A stretch of DNA of 64,000 nt from Actinomycetes bacterium (GCA_021788115.1 JAJYLA010000001.1:1-64000); one strand, 5' to 3'. Shown: positions 26,411-35,266, numbered from the stretch's first letter. Made by a program: numbers and translations. The notes: a model not told the origin generated them from the sequence alone.

Positions 26411-27079
26411 TTGGACCTGACCCTGGTCCGGCCGGTGACCAAGGCCGACGCGGCGTACGTGGAGATGCGCAGCCGGATCGTCGACGCCACGCTCGCGCCC
26501 GGATCCCGCCTCGACCAGGAGCTGCTGGCGGCGACCCTCGGGGTGTCGACGACGCCGCTGCGCGAGGCCCTGCGCCGGCTGGAAGCCGAGCATCTGGTGC
26601 ACCGGGCCGCCCACAGGCAGGTCGTGATCGCCCCGCTGTCGCGCACAGAGCTGCACGAGCTCTACGTGGCGCGCATCGAGCTCGACGCCCTGGCCGTGGT
26701 GCTGGCGGCCACGGCCGTGCAACGAGAGGAGGTCGACGCCATGCACCGCCTTCTCGACAGCCCCCCGGCGGAGCATCCCCGCGACCACCTGCGCGCCGAC
26801 CGGGCTTTCCACCGGGCTCTATACCGCGCCGCTCACAACGAGGTGGTGATCGAGATTCTCGATTCGCTGTGGGATCGCTCCGACCGGTACCGCTACTTCC
26901 TGCTCGCCAACCAGCCCGGCGTGGCCGGGACGGCATCCCACGAGCACGGCAAGCTGGTGGCGCTCGTCGCCGCCGGCGACGGCTCCGCAGCTGCGGCTCT
27001 GATGCGCCAGCACCTCGGCGACTCGGCGGCTCGGATCGACGGGCTGCTGCGGGGTCACAGGGCGGCGTTCAGCCCCTGA
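26411..27079 (+). CDS. Second GntR-family regulator (FCD domain)
   Basis: 222 aa from TTG 26411. HTH: MRSRIVDATLAPGSRLDQE then LGVSTTPLREALRRLEAEHLV. FCD domain: ELYVARIELDALAVVLAA, RADRAFHRALYRAAHN (metal-binding His) and HEHGKLVALVAAGD. The start is unsure: TACACT at 26352-26357 looks like a -10, so starts at 26411 or GTG 26435 are favoured over a TTG at 26318. It overlaps the convergent AAA+ gene by 11 nt at the 3' end. The preceding 180-nt gap shows only a doubtful 37-codon frame. Confidence 0.85.
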   Translation: MDLTLVRPVTKADAAYVEMRSRIVDATLAPGSRLDQELLAATLGVSTTPLREALRRLEAEHLVHRAAHRQVVIAPLSRTELHELYVARIELDALAVVLAATAVQREEVDAMHRLLDSPPAEHPRDHLRADRAFHRALYRAAHNEVVIEILDSLWDRSDRYRYFLLANQPGVAGTASHEHGKLVALVAAGDGSAAAALMRQHLGDSAARIDGLLRGHRAAFSP

Positions 27080-28007
27080 TCGGCGAGCCGCCCCATGCCG
27101 GCCCGCCGCCCGTGGCGACCCCCGGCAGGAGAAGGGGTTGGGCAGCTGCCTCAAGGAGGTCGGCCGCGGTGATGCGGCTCGGGTCGGCCGCCGTGCGGGC
27201 CGTGCGCGCGATCGCCTGGAGGGGCAGCTTGCGCAGGCGCCGGCCGTCCCAGCCGTCGCATCGCTTGGCGAGTTCGTCGCACAGCTCGGCGTCCGATGCC
27301 AGGTGGGCGAGGGGTGGCCACAGCGAAGCGAGGTCACGGAGGGCCAGGGCGAGGATCGCCGTGCGCGTCGTCACGTCGGGGAGCTCCAGGTGCAGGACCA
27401 GGTCGGCGCGCGAGAGGAACGCCTCGTCGACAGCCTCGACGAAGTTGGACGTGACGACGAAGGCCACCGTTGGGCATCGCTGCGCCAGCTCGTCGACACC
27501 GGCGAGGACGGCGTCCGTGGCCCTGTGCACATCCACAGGATTGGTCTCGAACGACGCGGCAGACCGGCGAACGGCGAAGCTTTCGACTTCGTCCACGAGC
27601 ACCACAGTGTGCGGCCGGTACGCCGCCAGCTCGGGGATCACCTCGCGCAGGAGGCGGGTGACGTTCCGCTGGGTCTCGCCGAGGAGGTCGCTCGGCAGGG
27701 CGTGGGGATCGATCTCGGCGAAGGTCGTCGCACCGCGCGCGGCGACGGCGCGCGCCGCCTCCTGGGCGGCGCCGCGACCGAGCGTCGTCTTGCCTGTGCC
27801 GGGCGGCCCTATGAGCATGACGATGCCATGCAGGGGTACGTCGCCGGCGGCGAGGCGGCTCCCGTGCAGGAGGCGCAGGACCAGCGCTCCGAGCAGCCGC
27901 TCCTTGGTCTCGGCCGGGGTGACGATGCTGTCCCACGGTCCGTCGTGGTGATCCGCCGGCAGCGCGTGGATCGACAGCACCCCCCGGGGCAGTGACGCCG
28001 CGCTCAC
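27069..28007 (-). CDS. Pch2/TRIP13-like AAA+ ATPase
   Basis: 312-residue AAA+ protein. Walker A is GPPGTGKT at 67-74, Walker B VVLVDE at 135-140, followed by VESFAVRR, then ETNPVDVHRATDAVLAGVDE, sensor-1 Asn188 (VVTSNF) and EAFLSRADLVLHL. The DEVES and SRAD blocks with the intervening E-P-x-D-x-x-R-x-x-N/D-A-V-L pattern are characteristic of TRIP13/Pch2, which remodels HORMA-domain proteins. There is a short N-terminal region (about 45 aa) for substrate recognition. In bacteria these ATPases accompany HORMA proteins in CBASS immunity, but no HORMA or CD-NTase gene is visible here. The role is unknown. Confidence 0.8.
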   Translation of the reverse strand: MSAASLPRGVLSIHALPADHHDGPWDSIVTPAETKERLLGALVLRLLHGSRLAAGDVPLHGIVMLIGPPGTGKTTLGRGAAQEAARAVAARGATTFAEIDPHALPSDLLGETQRNVTRLLREVIPELAAYRPHTVVLVDEVESFAVRRSAASFETNPVDVHRATDAVLAGVDELAQRCPTVAFVVTSNFVEAVDEAFLSRADLVLHLELPDVTTRTAILALALRDLASLWPPLAHLASDAELCDELAKRCDGWDGRRLRKLPLQAIARTARTAADPSRITAADLLEAAAQPLLLPGVATGGGPAWGGSPIRG

Positions 28008-28082
28008 GGCACAGCGCTCACGCCACGGCCCTCCCGGCGACGCCGCACCCGCCCCCGCGGACAGGGCCTCTCGAAACTGCGG

Positions 28083-29150
28083 TCACGGCCACGTCGGTCG
28101 GGTGAGATCCGGCCAGGCAACGGTCGTCGGGTCCCCCGCCTGGGCGTCACGAATGCGATCGGGGGGTTCCTCGAAGAGAACCAGCGGGTCGCACAGCGCG
28201 CGCATGGTCTCGAGGAGGCTGTCGAACATGTGGATGCGGACCACCTTGGCCGTGCGGGCGGGGTCGTCGTTGAAGTGCTGGTGCCACAGGAAGTGGTCGA
28301 CGACGATGATGTCCCCCTTCTGCCACGGGTGGTCCTCCCCGCCCTCGGGCTCGGAGCCCAGGTAGCTGTGCCCGCTACCCTCGAGCACGTAGAGCCACGC
28401 CTCACCCGGATGGCGATGCATCGACTGGCCCCGCCCGGGGGCGATCTCGAACATGGCCATGGTGATCCCCGAGGCCTGGTACCCGATGGCGCGGTCGAGC
28501 AGAAAGGTGGTGCGCGTGCCCCGCGGCGTCGCCAGCAGTTCGAGGTCGTCCCAGCTGGTGTGCAGGCGGCCCGCCCGGCGGCGCTCCTGGTCGCCGGCCA
28601 GGCGCCGGATCCGCCGCGCGTAGGGGTCCTGGCCGTCGAGGGGCGGGGAGTACGCCGGCCGGCCGGGCAACTCCGCCGGCGCCGCGTCGCCGGCGTCCTC
28701 CTGGATAGCCATCCCCATCGTTTCGAGTAGCGGCTCGGAGGAGAACGTCAGGAACCTCGCCGTGGCCGCCCCGTCGTTGCGGTGGCGGTGCCATGCCCAC
28801 GCCGGCAGGTGGAGGGCGTCGCCCGGACCCCAGTCGACACGGGAGCCGTCGATCTCGGTCGTGGCCCGGCCGGCGACGCACAGCATCATCGCGTCCCAGG
28901 AGTGGCGGTGGGTGGTCGATACCGCCCCGGGGTCGATCTCGTGAGCGGTGGCGTCCATCGACCGCGTGGGGCGGTCTCCGTCCGCGCCGACGTAGACGCC
29001 GCGGCGCGTCCGGCGGGCCGTGTCGTACATGGCAACGTCGGCGAGGTGCACGACCGTGTTGCGGTACCTCCGCCACTCCTCGAGGAACTCGGCTCGCCGC
29101 CGCTTCTGGACGTGGTAGTGCGTGACCGTCGTGGTGGTCCTGGTGGCCAT
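28083..29150 (-). CDS. Bicupin protein, gentisate-dioxygenase-like
   Basis: 355 aa with two cupin barrels. The first has THRHSWDAMML (His81, His83) and HLPAWAWHRHRN (His121/His123). The second has SMHRHPGEAWLYVLEGSGHS (His245, His247, Glu250) and VVDHFLWHQHFND (His286/290/292). The layout resembles gentisate 1,2-dioxygenase-type bicupins that use Fe(II) for ring cleavage, but no aromatic catabolic genes are adjacent. Preceded by GGGAGGAG. The neighbouring methyltransferase gene on the same strand (23 nt upstream) suggests a shared transcript. Confidence 0.7.
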   Translation of the reverse strand: MATRTTTTVTHYHVQKRRRAEFLEEWRRYRNTVVHLADVAMYDTARRTRRGVYVGADGDRPTRSMDATAHEIDPGAVSTTHRHSWDAMMLCVAGRATTEIDGSRVDWGPGDALHLPAWAWHRHRNDGAATARFLTFSSEPLLETMGMAIQEDAGDAAPAELPGRPAYSPPLDGQDPYARRIRRLAGDQERRRAGRLHTSWDDLELLATPRGTRTTFLLDRAIGYQASGITMAMFEIAPGRGQSMHRHPGEAWLYVLEGSGHSYLGSEPEGGEDHPWQKGDIIVVDHFLWHQHFNDDPARTAKVVRIHMFDSLLETMRALCDPLVLFEEPPDRIRDAQAGDPTTVAWPDLTRPTWP

Positions 29151-29173
29151 GCGGCTCCTCCCTGTGATGATGG

Positions 29174-29872
29174 TCAGTGGTCCGTGGCGGCCGTCGGCTT
29201 CTTACCGGCGAAGAGGCAGGTGTAGAAGGCCTTCCAGGCGATCTCCACGTCGTCGATGCCGGCCGCGGCGTAGCCCGCCAGGTGGTCGCTCTCGGCGGCC
29301 AGCGGATAGTTGTGGTGGTGGGTCGACTCGCCGCCGCTGCGGCCGACGAAGCCCGGGCGGATCGCGCGGAGGCGCCGGTCCCACACGTCGCTCGGACCGA
29401 CGTGGTCGAGGTTGATCAGCCACCCCCCGGGGACGAGCCGCCCGGCGGTGTCGGCGTAGAAGGAGTGGAGGGCGGCGACGTCGAGATGGTGGGTAGCCCG
29501 CGAGGACAGCACGACGCCGACGTCGCGCGGGAGGTCGGCGCCGCCGAGAGCGGTCATGTCCGCCATCACGAACCGGACCCGCCCGCCGAAGCGCGCCAGG
29601 TTCGCCTCGGCGTGCTCGCGCATGGTGGCGGACGCGTCGGACCAGACTCCCGTGGTGTCGGGCAGCCGGTCGAGCACAGCCGCCAGGAACGCACCCGGCC
29701 CGCTGCCGATGTCCAGCACGACTCCCGAGGCGGGGGGCTCCGCCGCGACCAGCTCCGCAGCGATCGCCCGCGGCAGGTCCAGGAGGTTGACCGCCGCGTC
29801 CCGCTCCACCCACGCGTTGGCGATCGCCGGGTCGCTCCACGCCTCTGCTGCCTGCTGTCCCTGTGTCGTCAT
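29174..29872 (-). CDS. Class I SAM-dependent methyltransferase
   Basis: 232 aa with the Rossmann SAM-binding motif VVLDIGSGPGAFLAAVLDRL (about 51-70), a second motif with Asp (WSDASATMREHAEANL), FVMADMTALG, and post-motif LVPGGWLINLDHVG. The substrate is unknown; the HHHNYPL segment and lack of a nucleic-acid motif favour a small molecule. AAGGAGAAGG precedes the start. It is first in a likely operon with the bicupin and possibly the AAA+ ATPase. Confidence 0.8.
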   Translation of the reverse strand: MTTQGQQAAEAWSDPAIANAWVERDAAVNLLDLPRAIAAELVAAEPPASGVVLDIGSGPGAFLAAVLDRLPDTTGVWSDASATMREHAEANLARFGGRVRFVMADMTALGGADLPRDVGVVLSSRATHHLDVAALHSFYADTAGRLVPGGWLINLDHVGPSDVWDRRLRAIRPGFVGRSGGESTHHHNYPLAAESDHLAGYAAAGIDDVEIAWKAFYTCLFAGKKPTAATDH

Positions 29873-29941
29873 CCTTCTCCTTGCCTCCCCCGGTCACCAG
29901 GACCACCATAAGGACTAATCATCACGCCGAGGATGCCACAT

Positions 29942-29969
29942 CTTGCCCGTCCGGCGGCGTGCGGGCAAG
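29942..29969. promoter_or_regulatory. Dyad in the divergent promoter region
   Basis: A perfect 8-bp inverted repeat (29942-29949 with 29962-29969, 12-nt spacer), with a further direct copy of the left half just downstream, lies in the 175-nt gap between the methyltransferase and acyl-CoA dehydrogenase genes. It could be an operator for either gene. Confidence 0.35.
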
Positions 29970-30047
29970 CGACTCGGGGCGAGCGCGGCGAGCTTGCCCG
30001 CCGCCGCGCCCTTGTAGTGTCGGGCGGGTCCGACAGGGGAGGGAGCC

Positions 30048-31796
30048 ATGGTCGACTACGGAGCGCTCGGCGCGGCGGTCGGCGCCAACTGGTACGACGT
30101 CGACCCGGAGTTGCAAGCGCGGGTCCACGCCGGGTGCCCGCCCGAGGATCTCGAGTGGGCCCGAAGCACCCTGCGGGCGTTCGGCTCACTGGTCGGGGAC
30201 CGCATCGCCCGCAACGCGGACGTCATCGACGCCGCCCCACCCCGGCTCGAGCGCTGGGACCGCTGGGCCAACGAGGTCGGCGCGGTCGTCCACCACCCGG
30301 CCGCCCTCGACTCCAAGGCGGCGCTGTGGAAGGCGGGGTACGTGTCGGGCTTCGCGGCCGATCAGCGCGAGCGCGGCCGCAGCACGCCGGCGGTGGTCCT
30401 GGCAGCGGCGAACTACCTGCTGTCGCAGGCCGACACGGGCATGGTGTGCAGCCTCGGTATGACGAGCGGCGTGGCGGGACTCGTCGACGCCTACGCCCCT
30501 GCGGACGTGCGCGAACGGCTGCTGCAAGGGCTGCGCGCGGCCGACCTGGGCACCGGAGCCGACGGCTCGATGTACCTGACCGAGCGCGACGGCGGTTCGG
30601 ATCTGGGTCGGACCGTGCACTGCCGCGCCCGCGACATCGGCGACGGCCGGGTCCTCGTCGACGGGGAGAAATGGTTCTGCTCCAACATCGACGGCGCCGC
30701 CATCGTCCTGCTCGCCCGGCCCGAAGGGGCCCCCGACGGTCCGGAAGGCCTCGGGCTGTACCTCGTCCCCCGCGACACCGAGGACGGGAACCGCAACAAC
30801 ATCGTCATACGGCGACTGAAGAACAAGCTCGGCACCCGCAGCGTGCCCACGGGCGAGGTCGAGTTCCACGGTGCGCTTGGATACGCCCTGCGACCCCGCG
30901 ACGGCAGCGGCCAGGCGGCCACCGGGGACGCCGGCGGGCTCAGCCGGATGATGGAGATGGTCAACGGATCCCGATTCGGCGTCGCCATGATGGGCCTGGG
31001 CATCGCCCGCCGGTCTTTCCTCGAGTCTGCCATCTGGGCGCACAACCGGCGGGCGAAGGGCCGCCTGCTGGTCGATCTGCCCCTCGCCCGCGAGCAACTG
31101 GTGGACCTGCTCGTGGAGCTCGAGGCGGCCCTGGCGCTGGGGTTCGAGTGCGCCGCCGCAACCCGGCGCGACGACGGCCTGAGCCTCCGCCGGATCCTCG
31201 TGCCGGCGGCCAAGGTCCGGCTGTGCCGGCTCGGAGTTGAAGCCGCATCCTTCGCTGTCGAGCTCCACGGGGGCAACGGCTACTGCGAGGACTGGGGCCT
31301 CACCCGCCAGCTTCGCGACGCCCAGTGCCATCCCATCTGGGAGGGCAGCGAGAACATCTGCGTGCTCGACGTGCTTCGCGCCATCCGGCGGGACGGCGCG
31401 CACAAGGCGGTTCTCGCCCGTATCGACCGGTGCCTTTCGGTCGCGGCGGGCGCGCCGGCGCCGGCCTGGCTCGGCGAGGCGGTGGCGGCGGTGTCGGCCG
31501 CCCGCGACCGCCTCGGCGCCGCTACACAGGCGCTTGCCGCCTTCGACGCCGATCGCGTCGAGTCCGGCTCGGGCCGCCTGACAGCGCTTCTGGTCGCCGC
31601 GATGTCCGCGGCGTTGCTGGTCGAGCAGGCCGCCGCCGGTGGAGACGCCCGCAAGGGCCTCGTCGCCCTGCGCTACGTCCGCCGGCGCCTGGCGCCGCGC
31701 GGCATCTGGGAGGACTCCATCGCAGCCGAGGCCGGCCGGGAGATCCTCGCCTACGAGGAGGTCGGCGCCTCCCGGGCAGCCCGCGCCGCCCGCTGA
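30048..31796 (+). CDS. Acyl-CoA dehydrogenase, AidB-like
   Basis: 582-aa flavoprotein of the large (AidB-type) acyl-CoA dehydrogenase branch. FAD-binding MYLTERDGGSDLGRTV, EKWFCSNIDG, KLGTRSVPTGEVEF and ELHGGNGYCEDWGLTRQLRDA with IWEGSENI are all visible. The C-terminal extension (about 440-582) is the extra helical domain of the AidB branch. Such proteins oxidise branched acyl-CoAs or protect DNA during alkylation stress; which applies here is open. GGGGAGGG lies 4 nt before the ATG. Confidence 0.87.
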   Translation: MVDYGALGAAVGANWYDVDPELQARVHAGCPPEDLEWARSTLRAFGSLVGDRIARNADVIDAAPPRLERWDRWANEVGAVVHHPAALDSKAALWKAGYVSGFAADQRERGRSTPAVVLAAANYLLSQADTGMVCSLGMTSGVAGLVDAYAPADVRERLLQGLRAADLGTGADGSMYLTERDGGSDLGRTVHCRARDIGDGRVLVDGEKWFCSNIDGAAIVLLARPEGAPDGPEGLGLYLVPRDTEDGNRNNIVIRRLKNKLGTRSVPTGEVEFHGALGYALRPRDGSGQAATGDAGGLSRMMEMVNGSRFGVAMMGLGIARRSFLESAIWAHNRRAKGRLLVDLPLAREQLVDLLVELEAALALGFECAAATRRDDGLSLRRILVPAAKVRLCRLGVEAASFAVELHGGNGYCEDWGLTRQLRDAQCHPIWEGSENICVLDVLRAIRRDGAHKAVLARIDRCLSVAAGAPAPAWLGEAVAAVSAARDRLGAATQALAAFDADRVESGSGRLTALLVAAMSAALLVEQAAAGGDARKGLVALRYVRRRLAPRGIWEDSIAAEAGREILAYEEVGASRAARAAR

Positions 31797-31825
31797 CCCG
31801 GCCAGCCCGGGCGGGTGCCGGTGAG

Positions 31826-31859
31826 GCGCCGGCGCCGGTCACGCGCCGGCGCCGGTCAC
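31826..31859. repeat. 17-bp direct repeat at a convergent gene junction
   Basis: GCGCCGGCGCCGGTCAC occurs twice back to back (31826-31842 and 31843-31859). Each copy contains the palindrome GCGCCGGCGC, so the pair can form hairpins. It sits between the acyl-CoA dehydrogenase and methyltransferase stops and probably acts as a bidirectional terminator; the second copy contains the tmsB-like stop codon. Confidence 0.6.
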
Positions 31860-33139
31860 CAGGCGGCGCCGGCCCCGGCGCGATCCCTCCGGATGAAGTC
31901 GAGGGGCTCGAGGGGCATGCCCGACACGCCGCCCTCGGTGCGCACCGCCAGGACCTGGTGCAGCTCGATCCGGCGCTGCGAGAAGCCGAGGCGCGAGCCG
32001 GCGAGGTAGAGCCGCCACACCCGGGCTCGGCCCTCGCCGATCTCGGCCACGGCCTCGTCCCAGTGGGCGTCGAGGTTGGCCCCCCACGCGGCGCAGGTGC
32101 GCTCGTAGTGCTCCCGGAAGTTCTCGGCGTGTCGGACCTCGAGGCCGGCGTCCTGGAGGGCGGAGACGATGGTGCCGACGGCTTCGAGCTCGCCGTCGGG
32201 GAACACGTAGCGGTTGATGAATCCCCCGGTCCGAGCCGGCAGGTAGGTGGCCGGGCGCGTGATGCAGTGGTTGAGCAGGCGGCCCTGCGGGCGGAGCTTG
32301 GAGGCGAGGAACGAGGCGTACGCCGGCAGGTTCCTCGAGCCGATGTGCTCGGTCAGGCCGATGCTGCTGACGGCGTCGAAGTCCGTCTCGGTGACGTTCC
32401 GGTAGTCGTCGCAGCGGATCTCCACCGCGTCCGAGAGGCCCAGCTCGGCGACCCGCTTCTGCCCCCACTCGGCCTGCTGGCGCGACAGCGTGACTGCGAG
32501 CACCCTCGCCCCGTAGCGCCGGGCGGCGTGGATGGCCATGGTGCCCCAGCCGCAGCCGACGTCGAGGAGCCGCTGGCCGGGCTGGAGGTCGAGCTTCCGG
32601 CACACCAGGTCGACCTTCTCCTCCTGCGCCTCGTCGAGGGTGGCGTCCTCGGCGGGGTAGACGGCGCAGGTGTAGGCCATGCTCGGGCCGAGCAGCCACT
32701 CGTAGAAGCGGTTCGACACGTCGTAGTGGTGGCTCACGGCGCGCCGGTCGCGGCCGGGTGAGTGGCGCAGCCCCCACCACCAGCCGGGATGGACCTCCTC
32801 GGGGGGCGGCGGAAGCGGACGCAGGATTCCGGGGCCGAGCGCGCGGAGGACCTCGAGCCGCCGGCGCCAGCCGATGGCGCCGACCCGCTCACCCCCGAGA
32901 AGCGTCAGGATCGAGTACAGGTCTCCCTCGGCGTCGAGAAAGCCGGCCACGTACGCACGGGCCAGGCCGAGGTCGCTCGGGGCGGTCGCCACGTAGTTGA
33001 GGGCGCGGGGGTCCTTGACGACCACGCGTCCCGTGGCGCCGGCGGGGCCGGCGCTGCTCCCGTCGAAACAGGTGAACTCGATGGAGCTCTCCCCGACCAC
33101 CTCGGCCAGGAGCGGCGCCAGCTGGCTCCTCGGTGTCAT
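31856..33139 (-). CDS. Cyclopropane-fatty-acid-synthase-like methyltransferase (TmsB/BfaB-like)
   Basis: 427-aa SAM-dependent lipid methyltransferase. The family block SHHYDVSNRFYEWLLGPSM (136-154), SAM motif VGCGWGT (194-200), and EHIGSRNLPAYASF are clear. CFA-family enzymes add a methylene to the cis double bond of phospholipid acyl chains. Because an FAD oxidoreductase gene lies immediately upstream on the same strand (74-nt gap), the pair matches the actinobacterial tmsB/tmsA (bfaB/bfaA; Rv0447c/Rv0449c-like) genes that make 10-methylstearic (tuberculostearic) acid. Simple cyclopropane synthesis is the alternative. AGGAGG is 13 nt before the ATG. Confidence 0.88.
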   Translation of the reverse strand: MTPRSQLAPLLAEVVGESSIEFTCFDGSSAGPAGATGRVVVKDPRALNYVATAPSDLGLARAYVAGFLDAEGDLYSILTLLGGERVGAIGWRRRLEVLRALGPGILRPLPPPPEEVHPGWWWGLRHSPGRDRRAVSHHYDVSNRFYEWLLGPSMAYTCAVYPAEDATLDEAQEEKVDLVCRKLDLQPGQRLLDVGCGWGTMAIHAARRYGARVLAVTLSRQQAEWGQKRVAELGLSDAVEIRCDDYRNVTETDFDAVSSIGLTEHIGSRNLPAYASFLASKLRPQGRLLNHCITRPATYLPARTGGFINRYVFPDGELEAVGTIVSALQDAGLEVRHAENFREHYERTCAAWGANLDAHWDEAVAEIGEGRARVWRLYLAGSRLGFSQRRIELHQVLAVRTEGGVSGMPLEPLDFIRRDRAGAGAAW

Positions 33140-33213
33140 CGTGTTGCTGCGACCTCCTCGTGCGTCGTGATTGTCTGACTGTCTGACTGTGTGGCTGCCT
33201 GGCCGGCCGGCGG

Positions 33214-34611
33214 CTACGGGGATCCCACGCATTTGGCGTAGAGGTCCGACAGCCGGCCCGGTGCGTCGTAGCGGTCCTTGAGGGACCGGTAAACCGGACC
33301 GTTGTACAGCTCCCAGAAGCGGTCCTCGTCGTAGAAGGCGGTGGAGTACAGGGACTTTCGCCCGCCCAGCCGGTCGACCTCAGCCTCGACCCAGCGGTTG
33401 TGATGGGCGCGGTCCATGCCCGCCTCGAGCGGTACCGTCGACCAGAAACCCACGTTGACGTACAGCACCGAGGGGTCGAGACGGTACAGCTCCCACACCG
33501 CTGAGGGATCCCGCTGGCGGAGGGGGCACAGCCACAACGGGCTGATCGGCACGGCCCTCTGCAACCCCTCGAGGAACTCGGCGAGGCGGTCCAGAGGGAT
33601 CTCGACGTCCTGAACGACGTACTCCCGCGGGGGAAGGCCCCGCCAGCGGTCCACGGCGGCCTTGACATGGTGACGCCGCTCGAAGGCGACGAGCCGCCAG
33701 TAGACGTCGCTGCGCAGCAGCCGCCGCCCCGCGCCCGAACGGCCGAGCAGCCCCCGCACCCACGGCCGCTGGACCCCGAACGCCCGCGAGCACCAGAACC
33801 AGTCCGGGTCCCACCGCCACAGGTAGTCGCGTGCGGTGAGCCAGTCCTCGCAACGCCGCTGGATGGAGCGGTAGTAGATCCCGGTCCCGGTGTAGTCGCT
33901 GACGTAGGGGGCGTGCTCCGCCCAGGAGCCGAGCGTCAGGTAGCTCTCCGTCGGGGAAAAGACGCACCCGTCGATGAAATCGACGCCCTCCCCGGCGTAC
34001 ACGCCGGCCGCGCACAGCTCCCCGATCGCGCGCACCAGGGTGGCGAAGTCGGCAAAGGGCACGTGGCGCAGGTGCACGTAGGGCCTGGCCTCCTCGAGCT
34101 CGATCCGCACCCGCAGGGCGTAGCCGAGGGTGCCGTAGGAGTTGGGGAAGCCGTGGTACAGGTCGCGGTGCTCCCCCTCGGGGCGGGCGGTCACGACCTG
34201 GCCGTCCCCTGTCAGGACGTCCATCTCGAGGACCGACTCGTGGGGCATGCCGTTGCGCCAGGAGGAGCTCTCGATGCCGAGACCCGTCACCGCCCCGCCG
34301 AGCGTGATGGTCTTGAGCTCGGGGACCACCAGCGGCACGAGCCCGTGGGCCAGGGTGGCGTCCACGAGGGTCTCGTAGGTGGTCATGGCGCCCACGTCCG
34401 CCGTCCGGGCCGCGGCGTCGATGTCGATCACCCCGTCGAACGCCGTGACGTCGAGGGCGCCGGCGGGGGCCCGGTCGCGCGCCCGGAACAGGTTCGAGGT
34501 CCGCTTGGCGATCCTGACCCGCTCCCCTGCGGGAATCGCGCCGTAGCGGGCTTTGAGCCTTTCGACCGCCTCGCCGTAGGCAGCGACGCCCTCCCCTGCA
34601 GCCACCGTCAC
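33214..34611 (-). CDS. FAD-binding oxidoreductase (TmsA/BfaA-like)
   Basis: 465-aa protein of the FAD_binding_4 (VAO) fold, related to DWARF1/delta-24 reductase. FAD-binding segments include FDGVIDIDAAARTADVGAMT and VPELKTITLGGAVTGLGIES. The C-terminal half has SLYSTAFYDEDRFWELYNG. In tuberculostearic acid synthesis this enzyme type reduces the 10-methylene intermediate formed by the methyltransferase; gene order and orientation here match that pathway. The GTG at 34611 starts 10 nt after the stop of the upstream ABC ATPase gene, so it may share the ABC operon transcript. Confidence 0.83.
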   Translation of the reverse strand: MTVAAGEGVAAYGEAVERLKARYGAIPAGERVRIAKRTSNLFRARDRAPAGALDVTAFDGVIDIDAAARTADVGAMTTYETLVDATLAHGLVPLVVPELKTITLGGAVTGLGIESSSWRNGMPHESVLEMDVLTGDGQVVTARPEGEHRDLYHGFPNSYGTLGYALRVRIELEEARPYVHLRHVPFADFATLVRAIGELCAAGVYAGEGVDFIDGCVFSPTESYLTLGSWAEHAPYVSDYTGTGIYYRSIQRRCEDWLTARDYLWRWDPDWFWCSRAFGVQRPWVRGLLGRSGAGRRLLRSDVYWRLVAFERRHHVKAAVDRWRGLPPREYVVQDVEIPLDRLAEFLEGLQRAVPISPLWLCPLRQRDPSAVWELYRLDPSVLYVNVGFWSTVPLEAGMDRAHHNRWVEAEVDRLGGRKSLYSTAFYDEDRFWELYNGPVYRSLKDRYDAPGRLSDLYAKCVGSP

Positions 34612-34621
34612 AGCAATGACG

Positions 34622-35266
34622 CTACCCGGAACGGGCGGCGGTGACGTGGAGATCGAGGACGTGGTGGCAGCTGGCCGCCACGTCGAGGTCGTGGGTGGCG
34701 AGCACGAGGGCTCCGCCGCGCTCGGTGACCTCGAGCATGCGGGCGACGGCCAGCACCCGCGAGGCCGGGTCCAGCTCGGCGGTCGGCTCGTCGGCGACGA
34801 GCAGCCTCGGACCCAGGGCGAGCGCCCGTGCGACGGCGGTGCGCTGCTGCTGGCCACCGGAGAGCTCGTCCACGAGCTGGTCGGCGTGGGGGGTGAGACC
34901 GACGGCCGCGAGCGCCTGACGCGCCACCCGCCGGGCGTCGGAGGGGCGCGTACCGGCCGCTCGCACCGCAACCTCGATGTTCTCGGCGGCGCTCAGGAGC
35001 GAGACGAGCCCGTACCCCTGCAGCACCATCGCCACTCCCCTGGAAGGGCCCGCGAGGCCCCGGACGGGCTCGCCCTGGAGGAGGACCTCGCCGGCGGTCG
35101 GGGTGACCAGGCCGGTGAGGCAGGCGAGCAGGCTCGTCTTGCCGGATCCCGACGGGCCGACGACGGCGAGGCGCTCACCAGCGTCGACCGTGAGGCTGAC
35201 GCCGGAGAAGACGGTCCTGCCGTCGATGGCGTAGGCGAGATCCCGGGCTTCGAGGAGCGGGGTCAC
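34622..35266 (-). CDS. ABC transporter ATP-binding protein (second ATPase)
   Basis: 214 aa with Walker A GPSGSGKTS, Q-loop MVLQGYGLVS, signature LSGGQQQRTAVARAL, Walker B LLVADEPTAELD and H-loop LATHDLD. It belongs to the MacB/LolD type that partners FtsX-like permeases. The GTG start overlaps the stop of the first ATPase gene as GTGA. With the permease, it completes a three-gene coupled operon. Whether the two ATPases form a heterodimer is inferred from the gene order. Confidence 0.9.
   Translation of the reverse strand: MTPLLEARDLAYAIDGRTVFSGVSLTVDAGERLAVVGPSGSGKTSLLACLTGLVTPTAGEVLLQGEPVRGLAGPSRGVAMVLQGYGLVSLLSAAENIEVAVRAAGTRPSDARRVARQALAAVGLTPHADQLVDELSGGQQQRTAVARALALGPRLLVADEPTAELDPASRVLAVARMLEVTERGGALVLATHDLDVAASCHHVLDLHVTAARSG

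Noticed and set aside
27069-28007. CBASS immune operon
   Set aside because: The AAA+ protein resembles the TRIP13-type CBASS ATPase, but no CD-NTase, HORMA or effector nuclease gene is within the window.
31826-31859. CRISPR-like repeats (also 40584-40618 and 42371-42440)
   Set aside because: Units are short and abut with no unique spacers; no cas genes are present.
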